A stretch of DNA of 64,000 bases from Nonomuraea indica. GTDB taxonomy: Bacteria > Actinomycetota > Actinomycetes > Streptosporangiales > Streptosporangiaceae. The translations under genes and the position numbers were made by a program. Position 1 is the first letter of the stretch, and every line of letters starts with the position of its first letter. Below the pieces are notes generated by a model. It searched no databases. It saw only the letters and a list, made by a program, of their open reading frames with translations, and had not been told where the DNA came from. This document shows, in pieces, positions 27,266 to 35,097 of this stretch. The stretch covers positions 62,001-126,000 of the forward strand of contig NZ_KZ559467.1 of NCBI RefSeq assembly GCF_002850745.1. Direction: 5' to 3'.

Positions 27266-30124
27266 TCAGCGGTCGAGCAGTGCGCGCACGTCGGCGGCCT
27301 CGGGCGCGCCGAGGGTGGTGAACACGTCCAGGGCCTCGGTGAGGCAGGCGCGGCCGCGGTCGTGCTCACCGGAGGCGATGAGGACCTGGCCGAGGATCGT
27401 CCACGCCCGTGCCCTGCCCCATGCGTCGCCGGAGCCGCCCGCCAGCGCCTGCTCGGCCGAGGCGGCGGCCGCCTGGTGGCGATCGGCGTCCAGGTGCAGT
27501 TCGGCGATGCTGACCAGGATGCGGCCCCCGGTCAGCGGGTCGCCCGCGGCGGCGAAGAAGTCCAGCGCGTCGGTGAACGCCGCGAGCGCCTCATCGCTTC
27601 GGCCGAGACCGCGCAGGATGGTGGCGAGATCGTAGAGCCGGGCCCCGAGCCCTTCCGATCCTGCCGCGCGTGCCCGCTCCACGGCGTCCTCCGCGGTGGC
27701 GAGCGCCTCCTCGCCGGAGCCGAGAGCGAACAGGCAGCGGGCCAGCAGCCCGAGACTGTTGGTGACCCCCAGGTCGTCGGCGAGCGTCCGCTGCATCGCC
27801 AGCGCCTCGGTGAGATGCGCGGCGGCCTCCTCGAACCGGCGCTCCACGAGGCACAGCGCGCCGAGCAGGTGCGTGCAGTCGGCGGTGACGAGACGGTGGC
27901 CGCACCTCTCGGACAGGGCCAGCGCGGCCTCGCACTCCCGCCGGGCCTCGGCGAGCCGCCGGGCCAGGCCGAGCATGTGGGCGAGCGCCGAACGCGCCAG
28001 TGCCTCCCCACGGACCTCTCCGGTCCGGGAGGCCGCGCGGGCGATGGCCTCGGCGACCTCCAGCACTTCGGGGAAGCGGAGGTAGTGCAGCTCGGAGCGG
28101 ACGAGGTAACTGGCCGCGAACACCAAGGGCCCGGCCGAGGGATCCGTGTCGCACTGGCGAAGCGTGTGGAAGATGTTCCGCGCCTCCGCGGTGATCCATC
28201 GCCGTACCTCGTCCATGTCGGCGAAGGCGGGTGCCTGCGTCCGGGCGAGGGATCGGACCGTGGCGTCGCCCGGCTCCTCGGTCAGCCGGGCGGCGACGGC
28301 GGTGTCGAGGTAGAAGCCGACCAGGCGGCTGAGCGCCTGCGCGCGTTCGGCTTCGGGCAGGCCGCGGCCGTAGAGGCGCAGCAGGTCGTGGAGGCGGTAC
28401 CGGCCCGGCGCGACGGATTCGAGCAGGCTCACGTCGACGAGGGTCTCGCACAGGTCCTCGGCCGTGTACTCGTCCGTGCCGAGCAACGCCGCGGCGGCCC
28501 CGGTGCCGAAGTCGTCCGCGTCGGACGAGGCGAGCAGGCGGAAGGCCCGTGCCGGACCGGCATCGAGCTGCCGGTAGCCGAGAGCGAACGTGGACTCCAG
28601 AGCCAGGTCGCCGGCACGCAGCTCCGGGATGCGCCGACGCTCGTCGGCCAGCCGGGACGCGAGGAACGAGATCGTCCACGCCGGGCGGGCGGCCAGCCGG
28701 GCGCCGGCGATGCGGACGGCCAGGGGCACCCGCGCACAGGCCTCCACGACGGCCTCCGCCGCCGCCGGCTCGGCGGCGACACGCTCCGCGCCGGCCATCC
28801 GGGCGACGAGTTCGACCCCTTCGCCGGCGGTCAGCGCGTCCAGGTCGACGACCCGCCCCGTGCCGAACCCGGGAAGCCGCGACCTGGCGGTGACGATCAC
28901 GCCGCAGGACGCCGTGCCCGGCAGCAACGGCCGGAGCTGCGCGGCGTCGGCGGCGTTGTCGAGCACCACGAGCACCCGCCGCCCGGCCAGCGAGCTGCGA
29001 TAGAGGGCCGCGCACTCCTCGAGGTCCTCGGGGATGCGCGGGCCGGGGACACCGAGCGCTCGCAGGAACGCGCCGAGCACGGCTTCCGGGGAGAGCGGGT
29101 CGGGGCTGGAGCCGCGCAGGTTCACGTACAGCTGGCCGTCCGGGTACGACTCGCGGACCCGGTGCGCCAGGTGCACCGCCAGGGTGGTCTTCCCCATCCC
29201 GCCCATCCCGCAGATCACCGTGACCGGGACGGCCGCGGCGCCGGCCCGGAGCAGGCCCGCGAGCTCGCCGATCAGGTCGTCGCGGCCGACGAAGTCGGCG
29301 ACGTCGGCGGGCAGCTGCGCCGGTGCGGGACCGGGCGCGGGTCCCTCGGCCGGTGCGGGCGCCGACAGGGAGGGGTCGCGGTCCAGGATCCGCTTGTACA
29401 ACGTGGTCAGCGCGTCGTCGGGATCGACGCCGAGCTCGTCGGCGAGGCGTCGCCGGGTGTCGTCGAAGATGCCCAGCGCCTCCGCCTGGCGGCCTGACCG
29501 GTAGAGGGCGAGCATCAGCATCTCCCTGAGCCGCTCGCGGAGCGGATACCGGTCGCACAGCGTGGTCAGTTCGGCGATCACCTCCCGGTGGCGGCTCAGC
29601 ACCAGGTCCAGGTCGAGACGCCGTTCGAGGGCGTCGAAGCGGCGCAGGTCGAGGGCCGCCCTCTCGGCCTCGGCGGCGGGGCCGGGCAGGCCCGCCAGGG
29701 GGTCGCCCTGCCACAACGCGAGGGCCGCGGTGAGCCGGGCGTGCGCGGCCGTCAGGTCGCCGCCCGCCTGCGCGGCCGCGGCTTCGGCGAGCAGCGCGTC
29801 GAACTCGTCGAGATCCGTCGTGCCGGGCCCGCAGCCGAGGACGTACCCGCCGGGGACCGTGGTCAGCACCTGCCACGGCGGACCGCCGGGCTCCAGCACC
29901 GCCCGCAGCCGCGACACGAGGATGCGCACCGACTGGGTCGCGCGGACCGGTGGAGCCTCGCCCCACAACGCCTCGATCGCGGCGCCGTCGGAGACCGCTC
30001 TGCCGCGGCGCAGCACCAGCATGGCCAGCAACGACCGCTGCTGCGGGCGGCCCAGGTCGAGCTCGCGGCCGTGCCGCCACGCGCGCAGCGGGCCCAGCAG
30101 GGCGAACCGGAGTCCGTGGGGCAC
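27266..30124 (-). CDS. SARP/AfsR-type regulator with BTAD, NB-ARC and TPR domains
   Basis: A 952-residue regulator. Residues about 1-95 form an OmpR-like winged helix (FALLGPLRAW, RPQQRSLLAMLVLRRG). The bacterial transcriptional activation domain spans about 100-245. The NB-ARC ATPase follows, with P-loop GMGGMGKTT around Lys312 and LVVLDNAADAAQL as Walker B. The C-terminal third contains TPR-like helical repeats. Proteins of this kind activate antibiotic or other accessory operons by binding direct repeats. The start is a GTG at 30124 with GAGGAG eight bases before. The 34-bp repeats between this gene and the NTF2-like operon make that operon the likely target. Confidence 0.92.
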   Translation of the reverse strand: MPHGLRFALLGPLRAWRHGRELDLGRPQQRSLLAMLVLRRGRAVSDGAAIEALWGEAPPVRATQSVRILVSRLRAVLEPGGPPWQVLTTVPGGYVLGCGPGTTDLDEFDALLAEAAAAQAGGDLTAAHARLTAALALWQGDPLAGLPGPAAEAERAALDLRRFDALERRLDLDLVLSRHREVIAELTTLCDRYPLRERLREMLMLALYRSGRQAEALGIFDDTRRRLADELGVDPDDALTTLYKRILDRDPSLSAPAPAEGPAPGPAPAQLPADVADFVGRDDLIGELAGLLRAGAAAVPVTVICGMGGMGKTTLAVHLAHRVRESYPDGQLYVNLRGSSPDPLSPEAVLGAFLRALGVPGPRIPEDLEECAALYRSSLAGRRVLVVLDNAADAAQLRPLLPGTASCGVIVTARSRLPGFGTGRVVDLDALTAGEGVELVARMAGAERVAAEPAAAEAVVEACARVPLAVRIAGARLAARPAWTISFLASRLADERRRIPELRAGDLALESTFALGYRQLDAGPARAFRLLASSDADDFGTGAAAALLGTDEYTAEDLCETLVDVSLLESVAPGRYRLHDLLRLYGRGLPEAERAQALSRLVGFYLDTAVAARLTEEPGDATVRSLARTQAPAFADMDEVRRWITAEARNIFHTLRQCDTDPSAGPLVFAASYLVRSELHYLRFPEVLEVAEAIARAASRTGEVRGEALARSALAHMLGLARRLAEARRECEAALALSERCGHRLVTADCTHLLGALCLVERRFEEAAAHLTEALAMQRTLADDLGVTNSLGLLARCLFALGSGEEALATAEDAVERARAAGSEGLGARLYDLATILRGLGRSDEALAAFTDALDFFAAAGDPLTGGRILVSIAELHLDADRHQAAAASAEQALAGGSGDAWGRARAWTILGQVLIASGEHDRGRACLTEALDVFTTLGAPEAADVRALLDR

Positions 30125-30281
30125 CCGCCGCGCTCCTCTCCGTGGCCTGAAGTGCCGGAGATCCTATCGTGACCGGTGACGCCCCAGAACGGCGGGTCCC
30201 GGGCGAGGGGCGGCATTCCCGACCGCCGCGGGCCGCGAGAAGGGGCCATGAGGAAGCCGTGGCGTTTCATTTACTCAGAGT

Positions 30282-30299
30282 GACGGTATGCATACTGTC
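30282..30299. promoter_or_regulatory. Near-perfect palindrome before the I36-like gene
   Basis: GACGGTATGCATACTGTC: 16 of 18 bases are symmetric around GTATGCATAC. It lies 33 bp upstream of the start of the small secreted protein, in an AT-richer stretch. A regulator binding site is likely; its protein is unknown. Confidence 0.4.
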
Positions 30300-30332
30300 G
30301 GTAAAACACTGAGACGCCTCAGGAGGATCGTC

Positions 30333-30641
30333 GTGAAGAGACTCGCCCTCGTCCCCGTCATCTCGGCCGCCATGGTCGCCATCATGGGCACCGCCGCCTA
30401 CGCCTCCCAGTACGTGGCCTACGAAGGGCCGGGCTTCACCGGCCGGTCCGTGGTCATCGACCGCTGCGGCCCGTCCAACATCCCCTTCCACGGGTCGTAC
30501 AAGTGGTACGGCGACGGCCAGAGCGGCCGGATGTACAACCAGCGGGACACGCAGGGGGTGATGCACTTCGAGCTGCCGTCCGACCGCAACGCGGAGCAGC
30601 GGACGCCCGTCGGCTGGCAGAGCATCTTCATCGTGTGCTGA
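30333..30641 (+). CDS. Secreted I36-like (beta/gamma-crystallin-type) small protein
   Basis: A 102-residue secreted protein. A signal peptide (about 1-25, ALVPVISAAMVAIMGTAAYA) is followed by YVAYEGPGFTGRSVVID, RCGPSNIPFHGSYKWYG and a C-terminal TPVGWQSIFIVC. The YEGPGFTG and SYKWYG motifs resemble beta/gamma-crystallin-like proteins and the I36 metalloprotease-inhibitor family of actinomycetes. Two cysteines in the mature part probably form a disulfide. The GTG at 30333 has AGGAGG six bases upstream; an upstream ATG at 30288 has no such signal. A terminator hairpin follows. Inhibitory activity is inferred from the family only. Confidence 0.75.
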   Translation: MKRLALVPVISAAMVAIMGTAAYASQYVAYEGPGFTGRSVVIDRCGPSNIPFHGSYKWYGDGQSGRMYNQRDTQGVMHFELPSDRNAEQRTPVGWQSIFIVC

Positions 30642-30655
30642 CGCCGGGCCGGGGC

Positions 30656-30675
30656 GGACGGGCGGCGGCCCGTCC
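30656..30675 (+). terminator. Terminator after the I36-like gene
   Basis: GGACGGGC and GCCCGTCC pair perfectly around a 4-nt loop, 15 bp after the stop codon. Confidence 0.65.
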
Positions 30676-30770
30676 GTCCCGCGCCTTTGCCGAATGATGG
30701 CGGCGGGCAGGCGTCTGGCTGCCCCGCTTCTCCCGAAACACCATCAAGTGGACAAATCGGGAGGTGCGCC

Positions 30771-30896
30771 ATGGGAATCTGGTTCTTCGTCATGCTGGCC
30801 ATGGGCGTCATGATCGTCACGGGGATGGGCGTCACGCTGATGGGCGCCGTCCTCAGGCAGGTCAGGGAGGGCGAGCTGCGCATGCGGGCCCGCTGA
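30771..30896 (+). CDS. Small single-pass membrane protein
   Basis: A 41-residue protein. Residues about 2-28 form one hydrophobic helix rich in Met and Val (FFVMLAMGVMIVTGMGVTLM), followed by a charged tail (RQVREGELRMRAR). The start has a strong Shine-Dalgarno, GGGAGG, six bases upstream, which is the main evidence that it is translated. The orientation is probably N-outside with the basic tail in the cytoplasm. No family is recognised. It is separated from the I36-like gene by a terminator. Confidence 0.55.
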   Translation: MGIWFFVMLAMGVMIVTGMGVTLMGAVLRQVREGELRMRAR

Positions 30897-31035
30897 CCGG
30901 TTCGGCGCCGGCGACGCTGGGGCGAAGGCTCCGGCGTCCCTTGCGTTGCGCACTCGCGTGCCGTCGCTGAGCCGCCGTGGGCAATGCGGAGCGGACGGCC
31001 GGACCGCGGCCGCCCGTTCAGCTCACACGATCACC

Positions 31036-31383
31036 TCAACGGCACCAGCTCGCCTTGGTCCGGGAGATGAACATCGTCTTGATGTAGTTGTTCATGGGCC
31101 GCAGGTCGTAACCGTCGCAGAAGTAGAGCCTGCGACCCGTGTTGTCCTGGGCGTAGCCGGACCAGTTGCCCGCCGTCAGCCGGTCGGCGTAGATGTTGAC
31201 GTCGTAGAAGATGCCCCAGGTGTTCCTTGACCACTTGACCTGACCGAGCTCGTAGAGCCGCACGGGAGTGGACTGGATCGAAGGGTCGTCCGCCGCGGTG
31301 GCCGCGGTGGCCGGAGAGAAGAACATACCGGCGGCCACGACCAGAGCCGCGATTCCACCGGACAGTTTCACGACGCGCTTCAT
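31036..31383 (-). CDS. Small secreted protein, unknown function
   Basis: A 115-residue protein. Residues 1-30 form a signal peptide (KLSGGIAALVVAAGMFFSPATA). The mature part of about 85 residues is rich in Tyr, Trp and Asn, with WGIFYDVNIYADRLTAGNWSGYAQDNT and a C-terminal Cys pair (YFCDGYD and SWCR) that probably forms a disulfide. I do not recognise a family. Similar small secreted beta proteins are frequent in actinomycetes, and it resembles in size the I36-like protein nearby. AGAGGAG precedes the ATG at 31383. Confidence 0.65.
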   Translation of the reverse strand: MKRVVKLSGGIAALVVAAGMFFSPATAATAADDPSIQSTPVRLYELGQVKWSRNTWGIFYDVNIYADRLTAGNWSGYAQDNTGRRLYFCDGYDLRPMNNYIKTMFISRTKASWCR

Positions 31384-31838
31384 AAGTATTCTCCTCTGGG
31401 GTCGGATGCCTGATTGTCGCGAAGAGATTCAACTCGCTGAAACAACAGCAGCAGGCCATCTGAAGTGGCTCCGCCGGCTGGTGACATGAACGTTCTTCAC
31501 CCTGACGGCCGTCATCGGCCTCCTTTTCGGAAGCGGCGACGCGCCATCGGTGGCCACGAATGCGGCCGCAGCGGAAAGCGCGAGAAGAACGCACTTCCCG
31601 TCGCCCGTGCGATGACCTCCCTTTCTTTGTCTGGCCGGCCGTTCCTGTGTCAGGCTGCCCGCTCCCGATTCCGGTCGCAACGCCTTTCAGCCCTGACTGA
31701 AAGGCCTGACCATCCCGCGCGGCCGTCCAGCTCGGAGCGATCCGAACCAGCGGCGAAAATGACCGCCGTCTACGAGAAGGCCCTCAGCGGGCGAAGGGCG
31801 CTCCCGCCGCCCGGCGGGTGAAACGCTCGTTCAGGCCC
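31384..31838. other. Intergenic region without a supported gene
   Basis: A 455-bp stretch of lower GC content than the surroundings. Open frames here lack good starts or coding-like codon bias. The one clear structure is an inverted repeat, GCCTTTCAG, 6 nt, CTGAAAGGC (31682-31705), which may terminate the LuxR gene transcript arriving from the right. Confidence 0.5.
31682..31705 (-). terminator. Possible terminator of the short LAL regulator
   Basis: A perfect 9-bp stem (GCCTTTCAG / CTGAAAGGC) with a 6-nt loop, about 135 bp beyond the stop codon of the LuxR-type gene. It could instead be an operator. Confidence 0.4.
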
Positions 31839-33020
31839 TCACGCGCCTCGGAGCTGCCGGCGCGAGGTGAGGCCGAGCTTGCGCAGGGCGTTGGCCACGT
31901 GCACCTCCACGGTGCGCGGCGACAGGACGAGGCTCTCGGCGATCTCCCTGTTGGTCAGGCCGCCGGCGGCCAGCCGCACCACCTGCTCCTCCCTCGGGGA
32001 CAGGGTGCCCAGGGGCCGGGCCGGGGCGTCGAGCCGGCGGTTCAGCCTGCGCCGCGCCACCGGGGTGATCGAGTCGCTGACGGCCTGGCGGGCGAGCGGC
32101 TGGCGCAGGGCGTACCAGCCGGGGGAGTCCTCCACGAGCAGGCCGCGCCGCACCGCCTCGGCGAGGGCGCGCTCGCCGCGCTCGGGCGGGACGCCGCCGA
32201 GGTCGGCGAGCGCGCGGGCGGTGGCGGGCGCGCCGAGCACGGCGGCGGCCTGGACCAGCCGGCGCGCCGCCAGCGAGACCGAGGCCAGCCTGAGCAGGAC
32301 GGCGTCGCGCAGCGCCGGCGGGGTGCCCGGCGGCCTGCCCTCGGCGAGCATGCGGGCGAGCTGCTCCACCGCGGCCGGCACGCCCCGCGTGAGCGGCCAC
32401 AGGTCGCCGGGGTGCGGCAGGAGCTGCTCGGCCAGCTGGGCGGTCTCCTCCGGGTCGAGCGGGGCCAGTGAGATCTCGGCGTGGTCGATGTGCGGCGGCA
32501 GGTGGGCGAGCGTCTCGGCCACGGGATGGCCCAGGTCCTCGGCCCGGTAGGTGAGCACCAGGTTGACGGCGGCGGGCAGGCAGCGAGCCAGGAACGCCAG
32601 CAGCTCCCGGGTGTCGGGATCGACCCAGTGCACGTCCTCGATCACCAGGGTGATCGGCCGCAGCGACCCCAGCAGCGACAGCACGGCCCGGAACAGCCGA
32701 TGCCGCTCGACCTGCCGGTCCGGCAGCGGCGGCGGGGCGGGCGGCAGGAGGTGGGCGACCTCGGGGAGCAGCGGGCGTAACGCGCCGGTGATCGGGTTGA
32801 GGTCACGCGGCGGGCTGGCGTCGCGCAGCGCCTCGACCACCGGCCCGTACGGGAAGCGCATCGGATGGCAGCGACCGATGGTCAGGGGCGGCCAGTGGAG
32901 CTCGTGCAGCAGGCGGGTCTTGCCGACACCGGCCTCGCCCTCCAGCAGGACGACGACCGGCGGACGGCTGAGAGCCTCGGCAAGCTGATGGAGCTCCCGC
33001 TTCCGTCCCACGAAAGGCAT
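31839..33020 (-). CDS. Short LAL-type LuxR regulator with AAA ATPase domain
   Basis: A 393-residue regulator. It begins FVGRKRELHQLAEAL, has Walker A GEAGVGKT (28-35), Walker B LVIEDVHWVD (about 125-134) and a C-terminal LuxR helix-turn-helix (about 340-390, LTNREIAESLVLSPRTVEVHVANALRKL). Usual LAL/MalT-like regulators have about 900 residues with a long helical sensor region; here only about 200 residues separate the ATPase from the HTH. There is no sign of a frameshift, so it seems a natural compact form. The ATG at 33020 is the start of the conserved region. The target is unknown. Confidence 0.85.
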   Translation of the reverse strand: MPFVGRKRELHQLAEALSRPPVVVLLEGEAGVGKTRLLHELHWPPLTIGRCHPMRFPYGPVVEALRDASPPRDLNPITGALRPLLPEVAHLLPPAPPPLPDRQVERHRLFRAVLSLLGSLRPITLVIEDVHWVDPDTRELLAFLARCLPAAVNLVLTYRAEDLGHPVAETLAHLPPHIDHAEISLAPLDPEETAQLAEQLLPHPGDLWPLTRGVPAAVEQLARMLAEGRPPGTPPALRDAVLLRLASVSLAARRLVQAAAVLGAPATARALADLGGVPPERGERALAEAVRRGLLVEDSPGWYALRQPLARQAVSDSITPVARRRLNRRLDAPARPLGTLSPREEQVVRLAAGGLTNREIAESLVLSPRTVEVHVANALRKLGLTSRRQLRGA

Positions 33021-33109
33021 GTCGCACCCGCCCGGTCCGACTACACCGTGTCAGTGGATTTTTCATTAATTGTGGGGGTGTGTCCATACAGCTTGCCGGA
33101 GAAAGCTCC

Positions 33110-35065
33110 TCACCGGGCGAACGGGATCCACGCCTGCTCGGCCAGCGACGTGGCGTCGTTCACCTGGACGCCGGCATCGGACAGGGTCCACAGGCCGTCA
33201 CCGATCACCAGCGTGCGCTGGATGCCGGGCCGGTAGGCGGTGTCGCCCTGGCGGGTCTCCGGATGCGTGATCATGCCGAGCCGGGTCACCGCCGACGTGC
33301 CGATCCGCAACGCCAGCGCGCCGGCCTCGTACCGGCCCTCGCCGTAGGTGCTGAGCGGGACCACGGCCAGGCCCGTCTTCGGCCAGTAGAGGAACGCGTG
33401 CGGATCCCACTCCGCCTCCGAGCCCGAGTCCTTCTGGAACAGCTGCGACAGCCGCCGCGGGTTCGCCGGGTCGCCGACGTCGAACAGCGACACCTGGGTG
33501 CCGAGCGTCCTGCCCTTCTCGCTGGCCTCCTGCCCGATGCCGATCAGCCGCCCCTCGCCCGCCGGGTGGAGGTACGCGGAGTAGCCGGTGATCTTCAGCT
33601 CGCCGGTCACCTTCGGCGCGGCCGGGTCGCGCAGGTCGAGCGTGTAGAGCGGGTCGACCTGCTTGAACGTGACGACGTAGCCGACCGGACCGATGAACCG
33701 CACCGAGTAGATCCGCTCGCCCTTGCCCAGGCCGCCCACCTCGCCGGTCTTCGTCAGGTCCGACGCCCTGAGCACGTGGACGCCGCTGACGCTCTGCCCC
33801 CGCCCGTCCTCGCCGGTCGTGGTGGCGACGCGCAGGTGACCGTCGTGCTCCGACAGCGAGTACTGGTTGAGCAGCCGGCCCGGCACCTTGCCCGAGGCGG
33901 CGTAGACGGGCGCGCCGGGCCGGGTGACGTCGAACCGGTGCACCTCGGTCTCCTCCGGCGGCACCTTCGCCTTGGTCACGGCGGGCGTGGGCTCTCCCGG
34001 GGACGGCTCGACGGCCGGGGCCTGGTCCTCCAGGACGACCGGCTCGGGCCCCCACCAGCGGGGGTTGCTGGCCACGTACAGGCTCTGACCGGTGCCGTAG
34101 ACGGTGTCGCCGTCGGCGGCCAGCCCGATCGGGTCGGTGCCGGCTTCCGTCAGGCCCTGGGCGAGGTCGATCGAGTGCACGGTCAGCAGGGACGTGCCGG
34201 TGTAGTCGGCGGGGTGGCTGACCCGCTCGCAGGGAACCGTCCGCTTGCTGACGGCGCCGGAGGCGTCGGTGATCTCCACCGTGGGCAGCCACGCCTCGAC
34301 GGGCGCCTTCCGCACGGCCGCCCGGTTCAGCTTCGTCCGTTCGGCCTCCGGGGCGTCGGGCCGGGCCTCCGGGAAGGCGATCTCGGGCCGGCTGCGGGTG
34401 ACGAGCCTGACGGTCGAGCCGACCATCCGCGCGTCGACATGCGCGCCCTGCGGCTTGACCGCGCCCAGCACCCTGGGCGTGCCGGCCAGGTCCACCAGCA
34501 CGTACTTGGTCTCGCCCATGGGGGCGATGGACTTGACCATCATGTCGCCGCCGCCCCGCATGAGCACCAGCGCCCGGTCACCCGACACGAGCAGGTCGGC
34601 GGGCGCGTAGGTCTGCTCGTCGGTCAGCTTCAGCGTGGCGGTGACCTTCCGGGTGGCGACGTCGATGACGCGCAGGGTCCCGCCGCCGACCGTCACGACC
34701 CGCCTGCCGTCGGTCTTGACCAGGTCGGGCTCGTCCACCCCGGCCTCGTGCGTGTTCGTCGTCGAGTGCTCCGGGGTGCCCGTGCTCTTGGCCGCGGCGT
34801 CGGACTCCGTCGCCATCGCGGTGTCGCTGCGCATCTGGAGCACGTTATGGCCGCCGAAGCCCCATGGGCCGACGTTCTCGGCGGCGTGCTCGCGCAGCCC
34901 GGTGAGCATCTCGTCGCAGCCGCGGTAGGCGACCAGCCGCACGGCCACCGGCCGCTGCTCGGCGTCCGGGCCGGCCGGGTCGCTCCCACCCGCGGAGGAG
35001 GTGCACGCGGCGGTCGCCGTGGCCAGGAGGGCGGCGGCCACGGCCGTACGCATCAGCGTCTTCAT
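33110..35065 (-). CDS. Beta-propeller lipoprotein
   Basis: A 651-residue secreted protein. A lipoprotein-type signal ends ATATAACTSS, so Cys21 is probably lipidated. The remainder belongs to the beta-propeller family first seen in archaea and bacteria as 'secreted protein with C-terminal beta-propeller' (PF09826 type): STTNTHEAGVDEPDLVKTDG near residue 90 is the hallmark, followed by repeated blade strands and WDPHAFLYWP late on. The start ATG at 35065 follows GAAGAGG. It lies 32 bp after the Ser/Thr kinase gene, so the two are probably co-expressed; the propeller may be the extracellular partner of the kinase sensor. Confidence 0.85.
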   Translation of the reverse strand: MKTLMRTAVAAALLATATAACTSSAGGSDPAGPDAEQRPVAVRLVAYRGCDEMLTGLREHAAENVGPWGFGGHNVLQMRSDTAMATESDAAAKSTGTPEHSTTNTHEAGVDEPDLVKTDGRRVVTVGGGTLRVIDVATRKVTATLKLTDEQTYAPADLLVSGDRALVLMRGGGDMMVKSIAPMGETKYVLVDLAGTPRVLGAVKPQGAHVDARMVGSTVRLVTRSRPEIAFPEARPDAPEAERTKLNRAAVRKAPVEAWLPTVEITDASGAVSKRTVPCERVSHPADYTGTSLLTVHSIDLAQGLTEAGTDPIGLAADGDTVYGTGQSLYVASNPRWWGPEPVVLEDQAPAVEPSPGEPTPAVTKAKVPPEETEVHRFDVTRPGAPVYAASGKVPGRLLNQYSLSEHDGHLRVATTTGEDGRGQSVSGVHVLRASDLTKTGEVGGLGKGERIYSVRFIGPVGYVVTFKQVDPLYTLDLRDPAAPKVTGELKITGYSAYLHPAGEGRLIGIGQEASEKGRTLGTQVSLFDVGDPANPRRLSQLFQKDSGSEAEWDPHAFLYWPKTGLAVVPLSTYGEGRYEAGALALRIGTSAVTRLGMITHPETRQGDTAYRPGIQRTLVIGDGLWTLSDAGVQVNDATSLAEQAWIPFAR

Positions 35066-35097
35066 GACCCTCTTCACGGATCGGCGCGCCGAGCGGT

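Noticed and set aside
24453..30124. Polyketide-type biosynthetic cluster because of SnoaL-like proteins and a SARP
   Set aside because: No ketosynthase, acyltransferase or NRPS gene is near; NTF2-like folds occur in many other pathways.
30288..30332. Upstream ATG start for the I36-like protein
   Set aside because: It lies in the palindrome and has no Shine-Dalgarno; the GTG at 30333 has AGGAGG at ideal spacing and gives a proper signal peptide.
31429..31821. Possible small genes in the 31.4-31.8 kb gap
   Set aside because: No ribosome binding sites, no recognisable sequence and overlapping frames on both strands.
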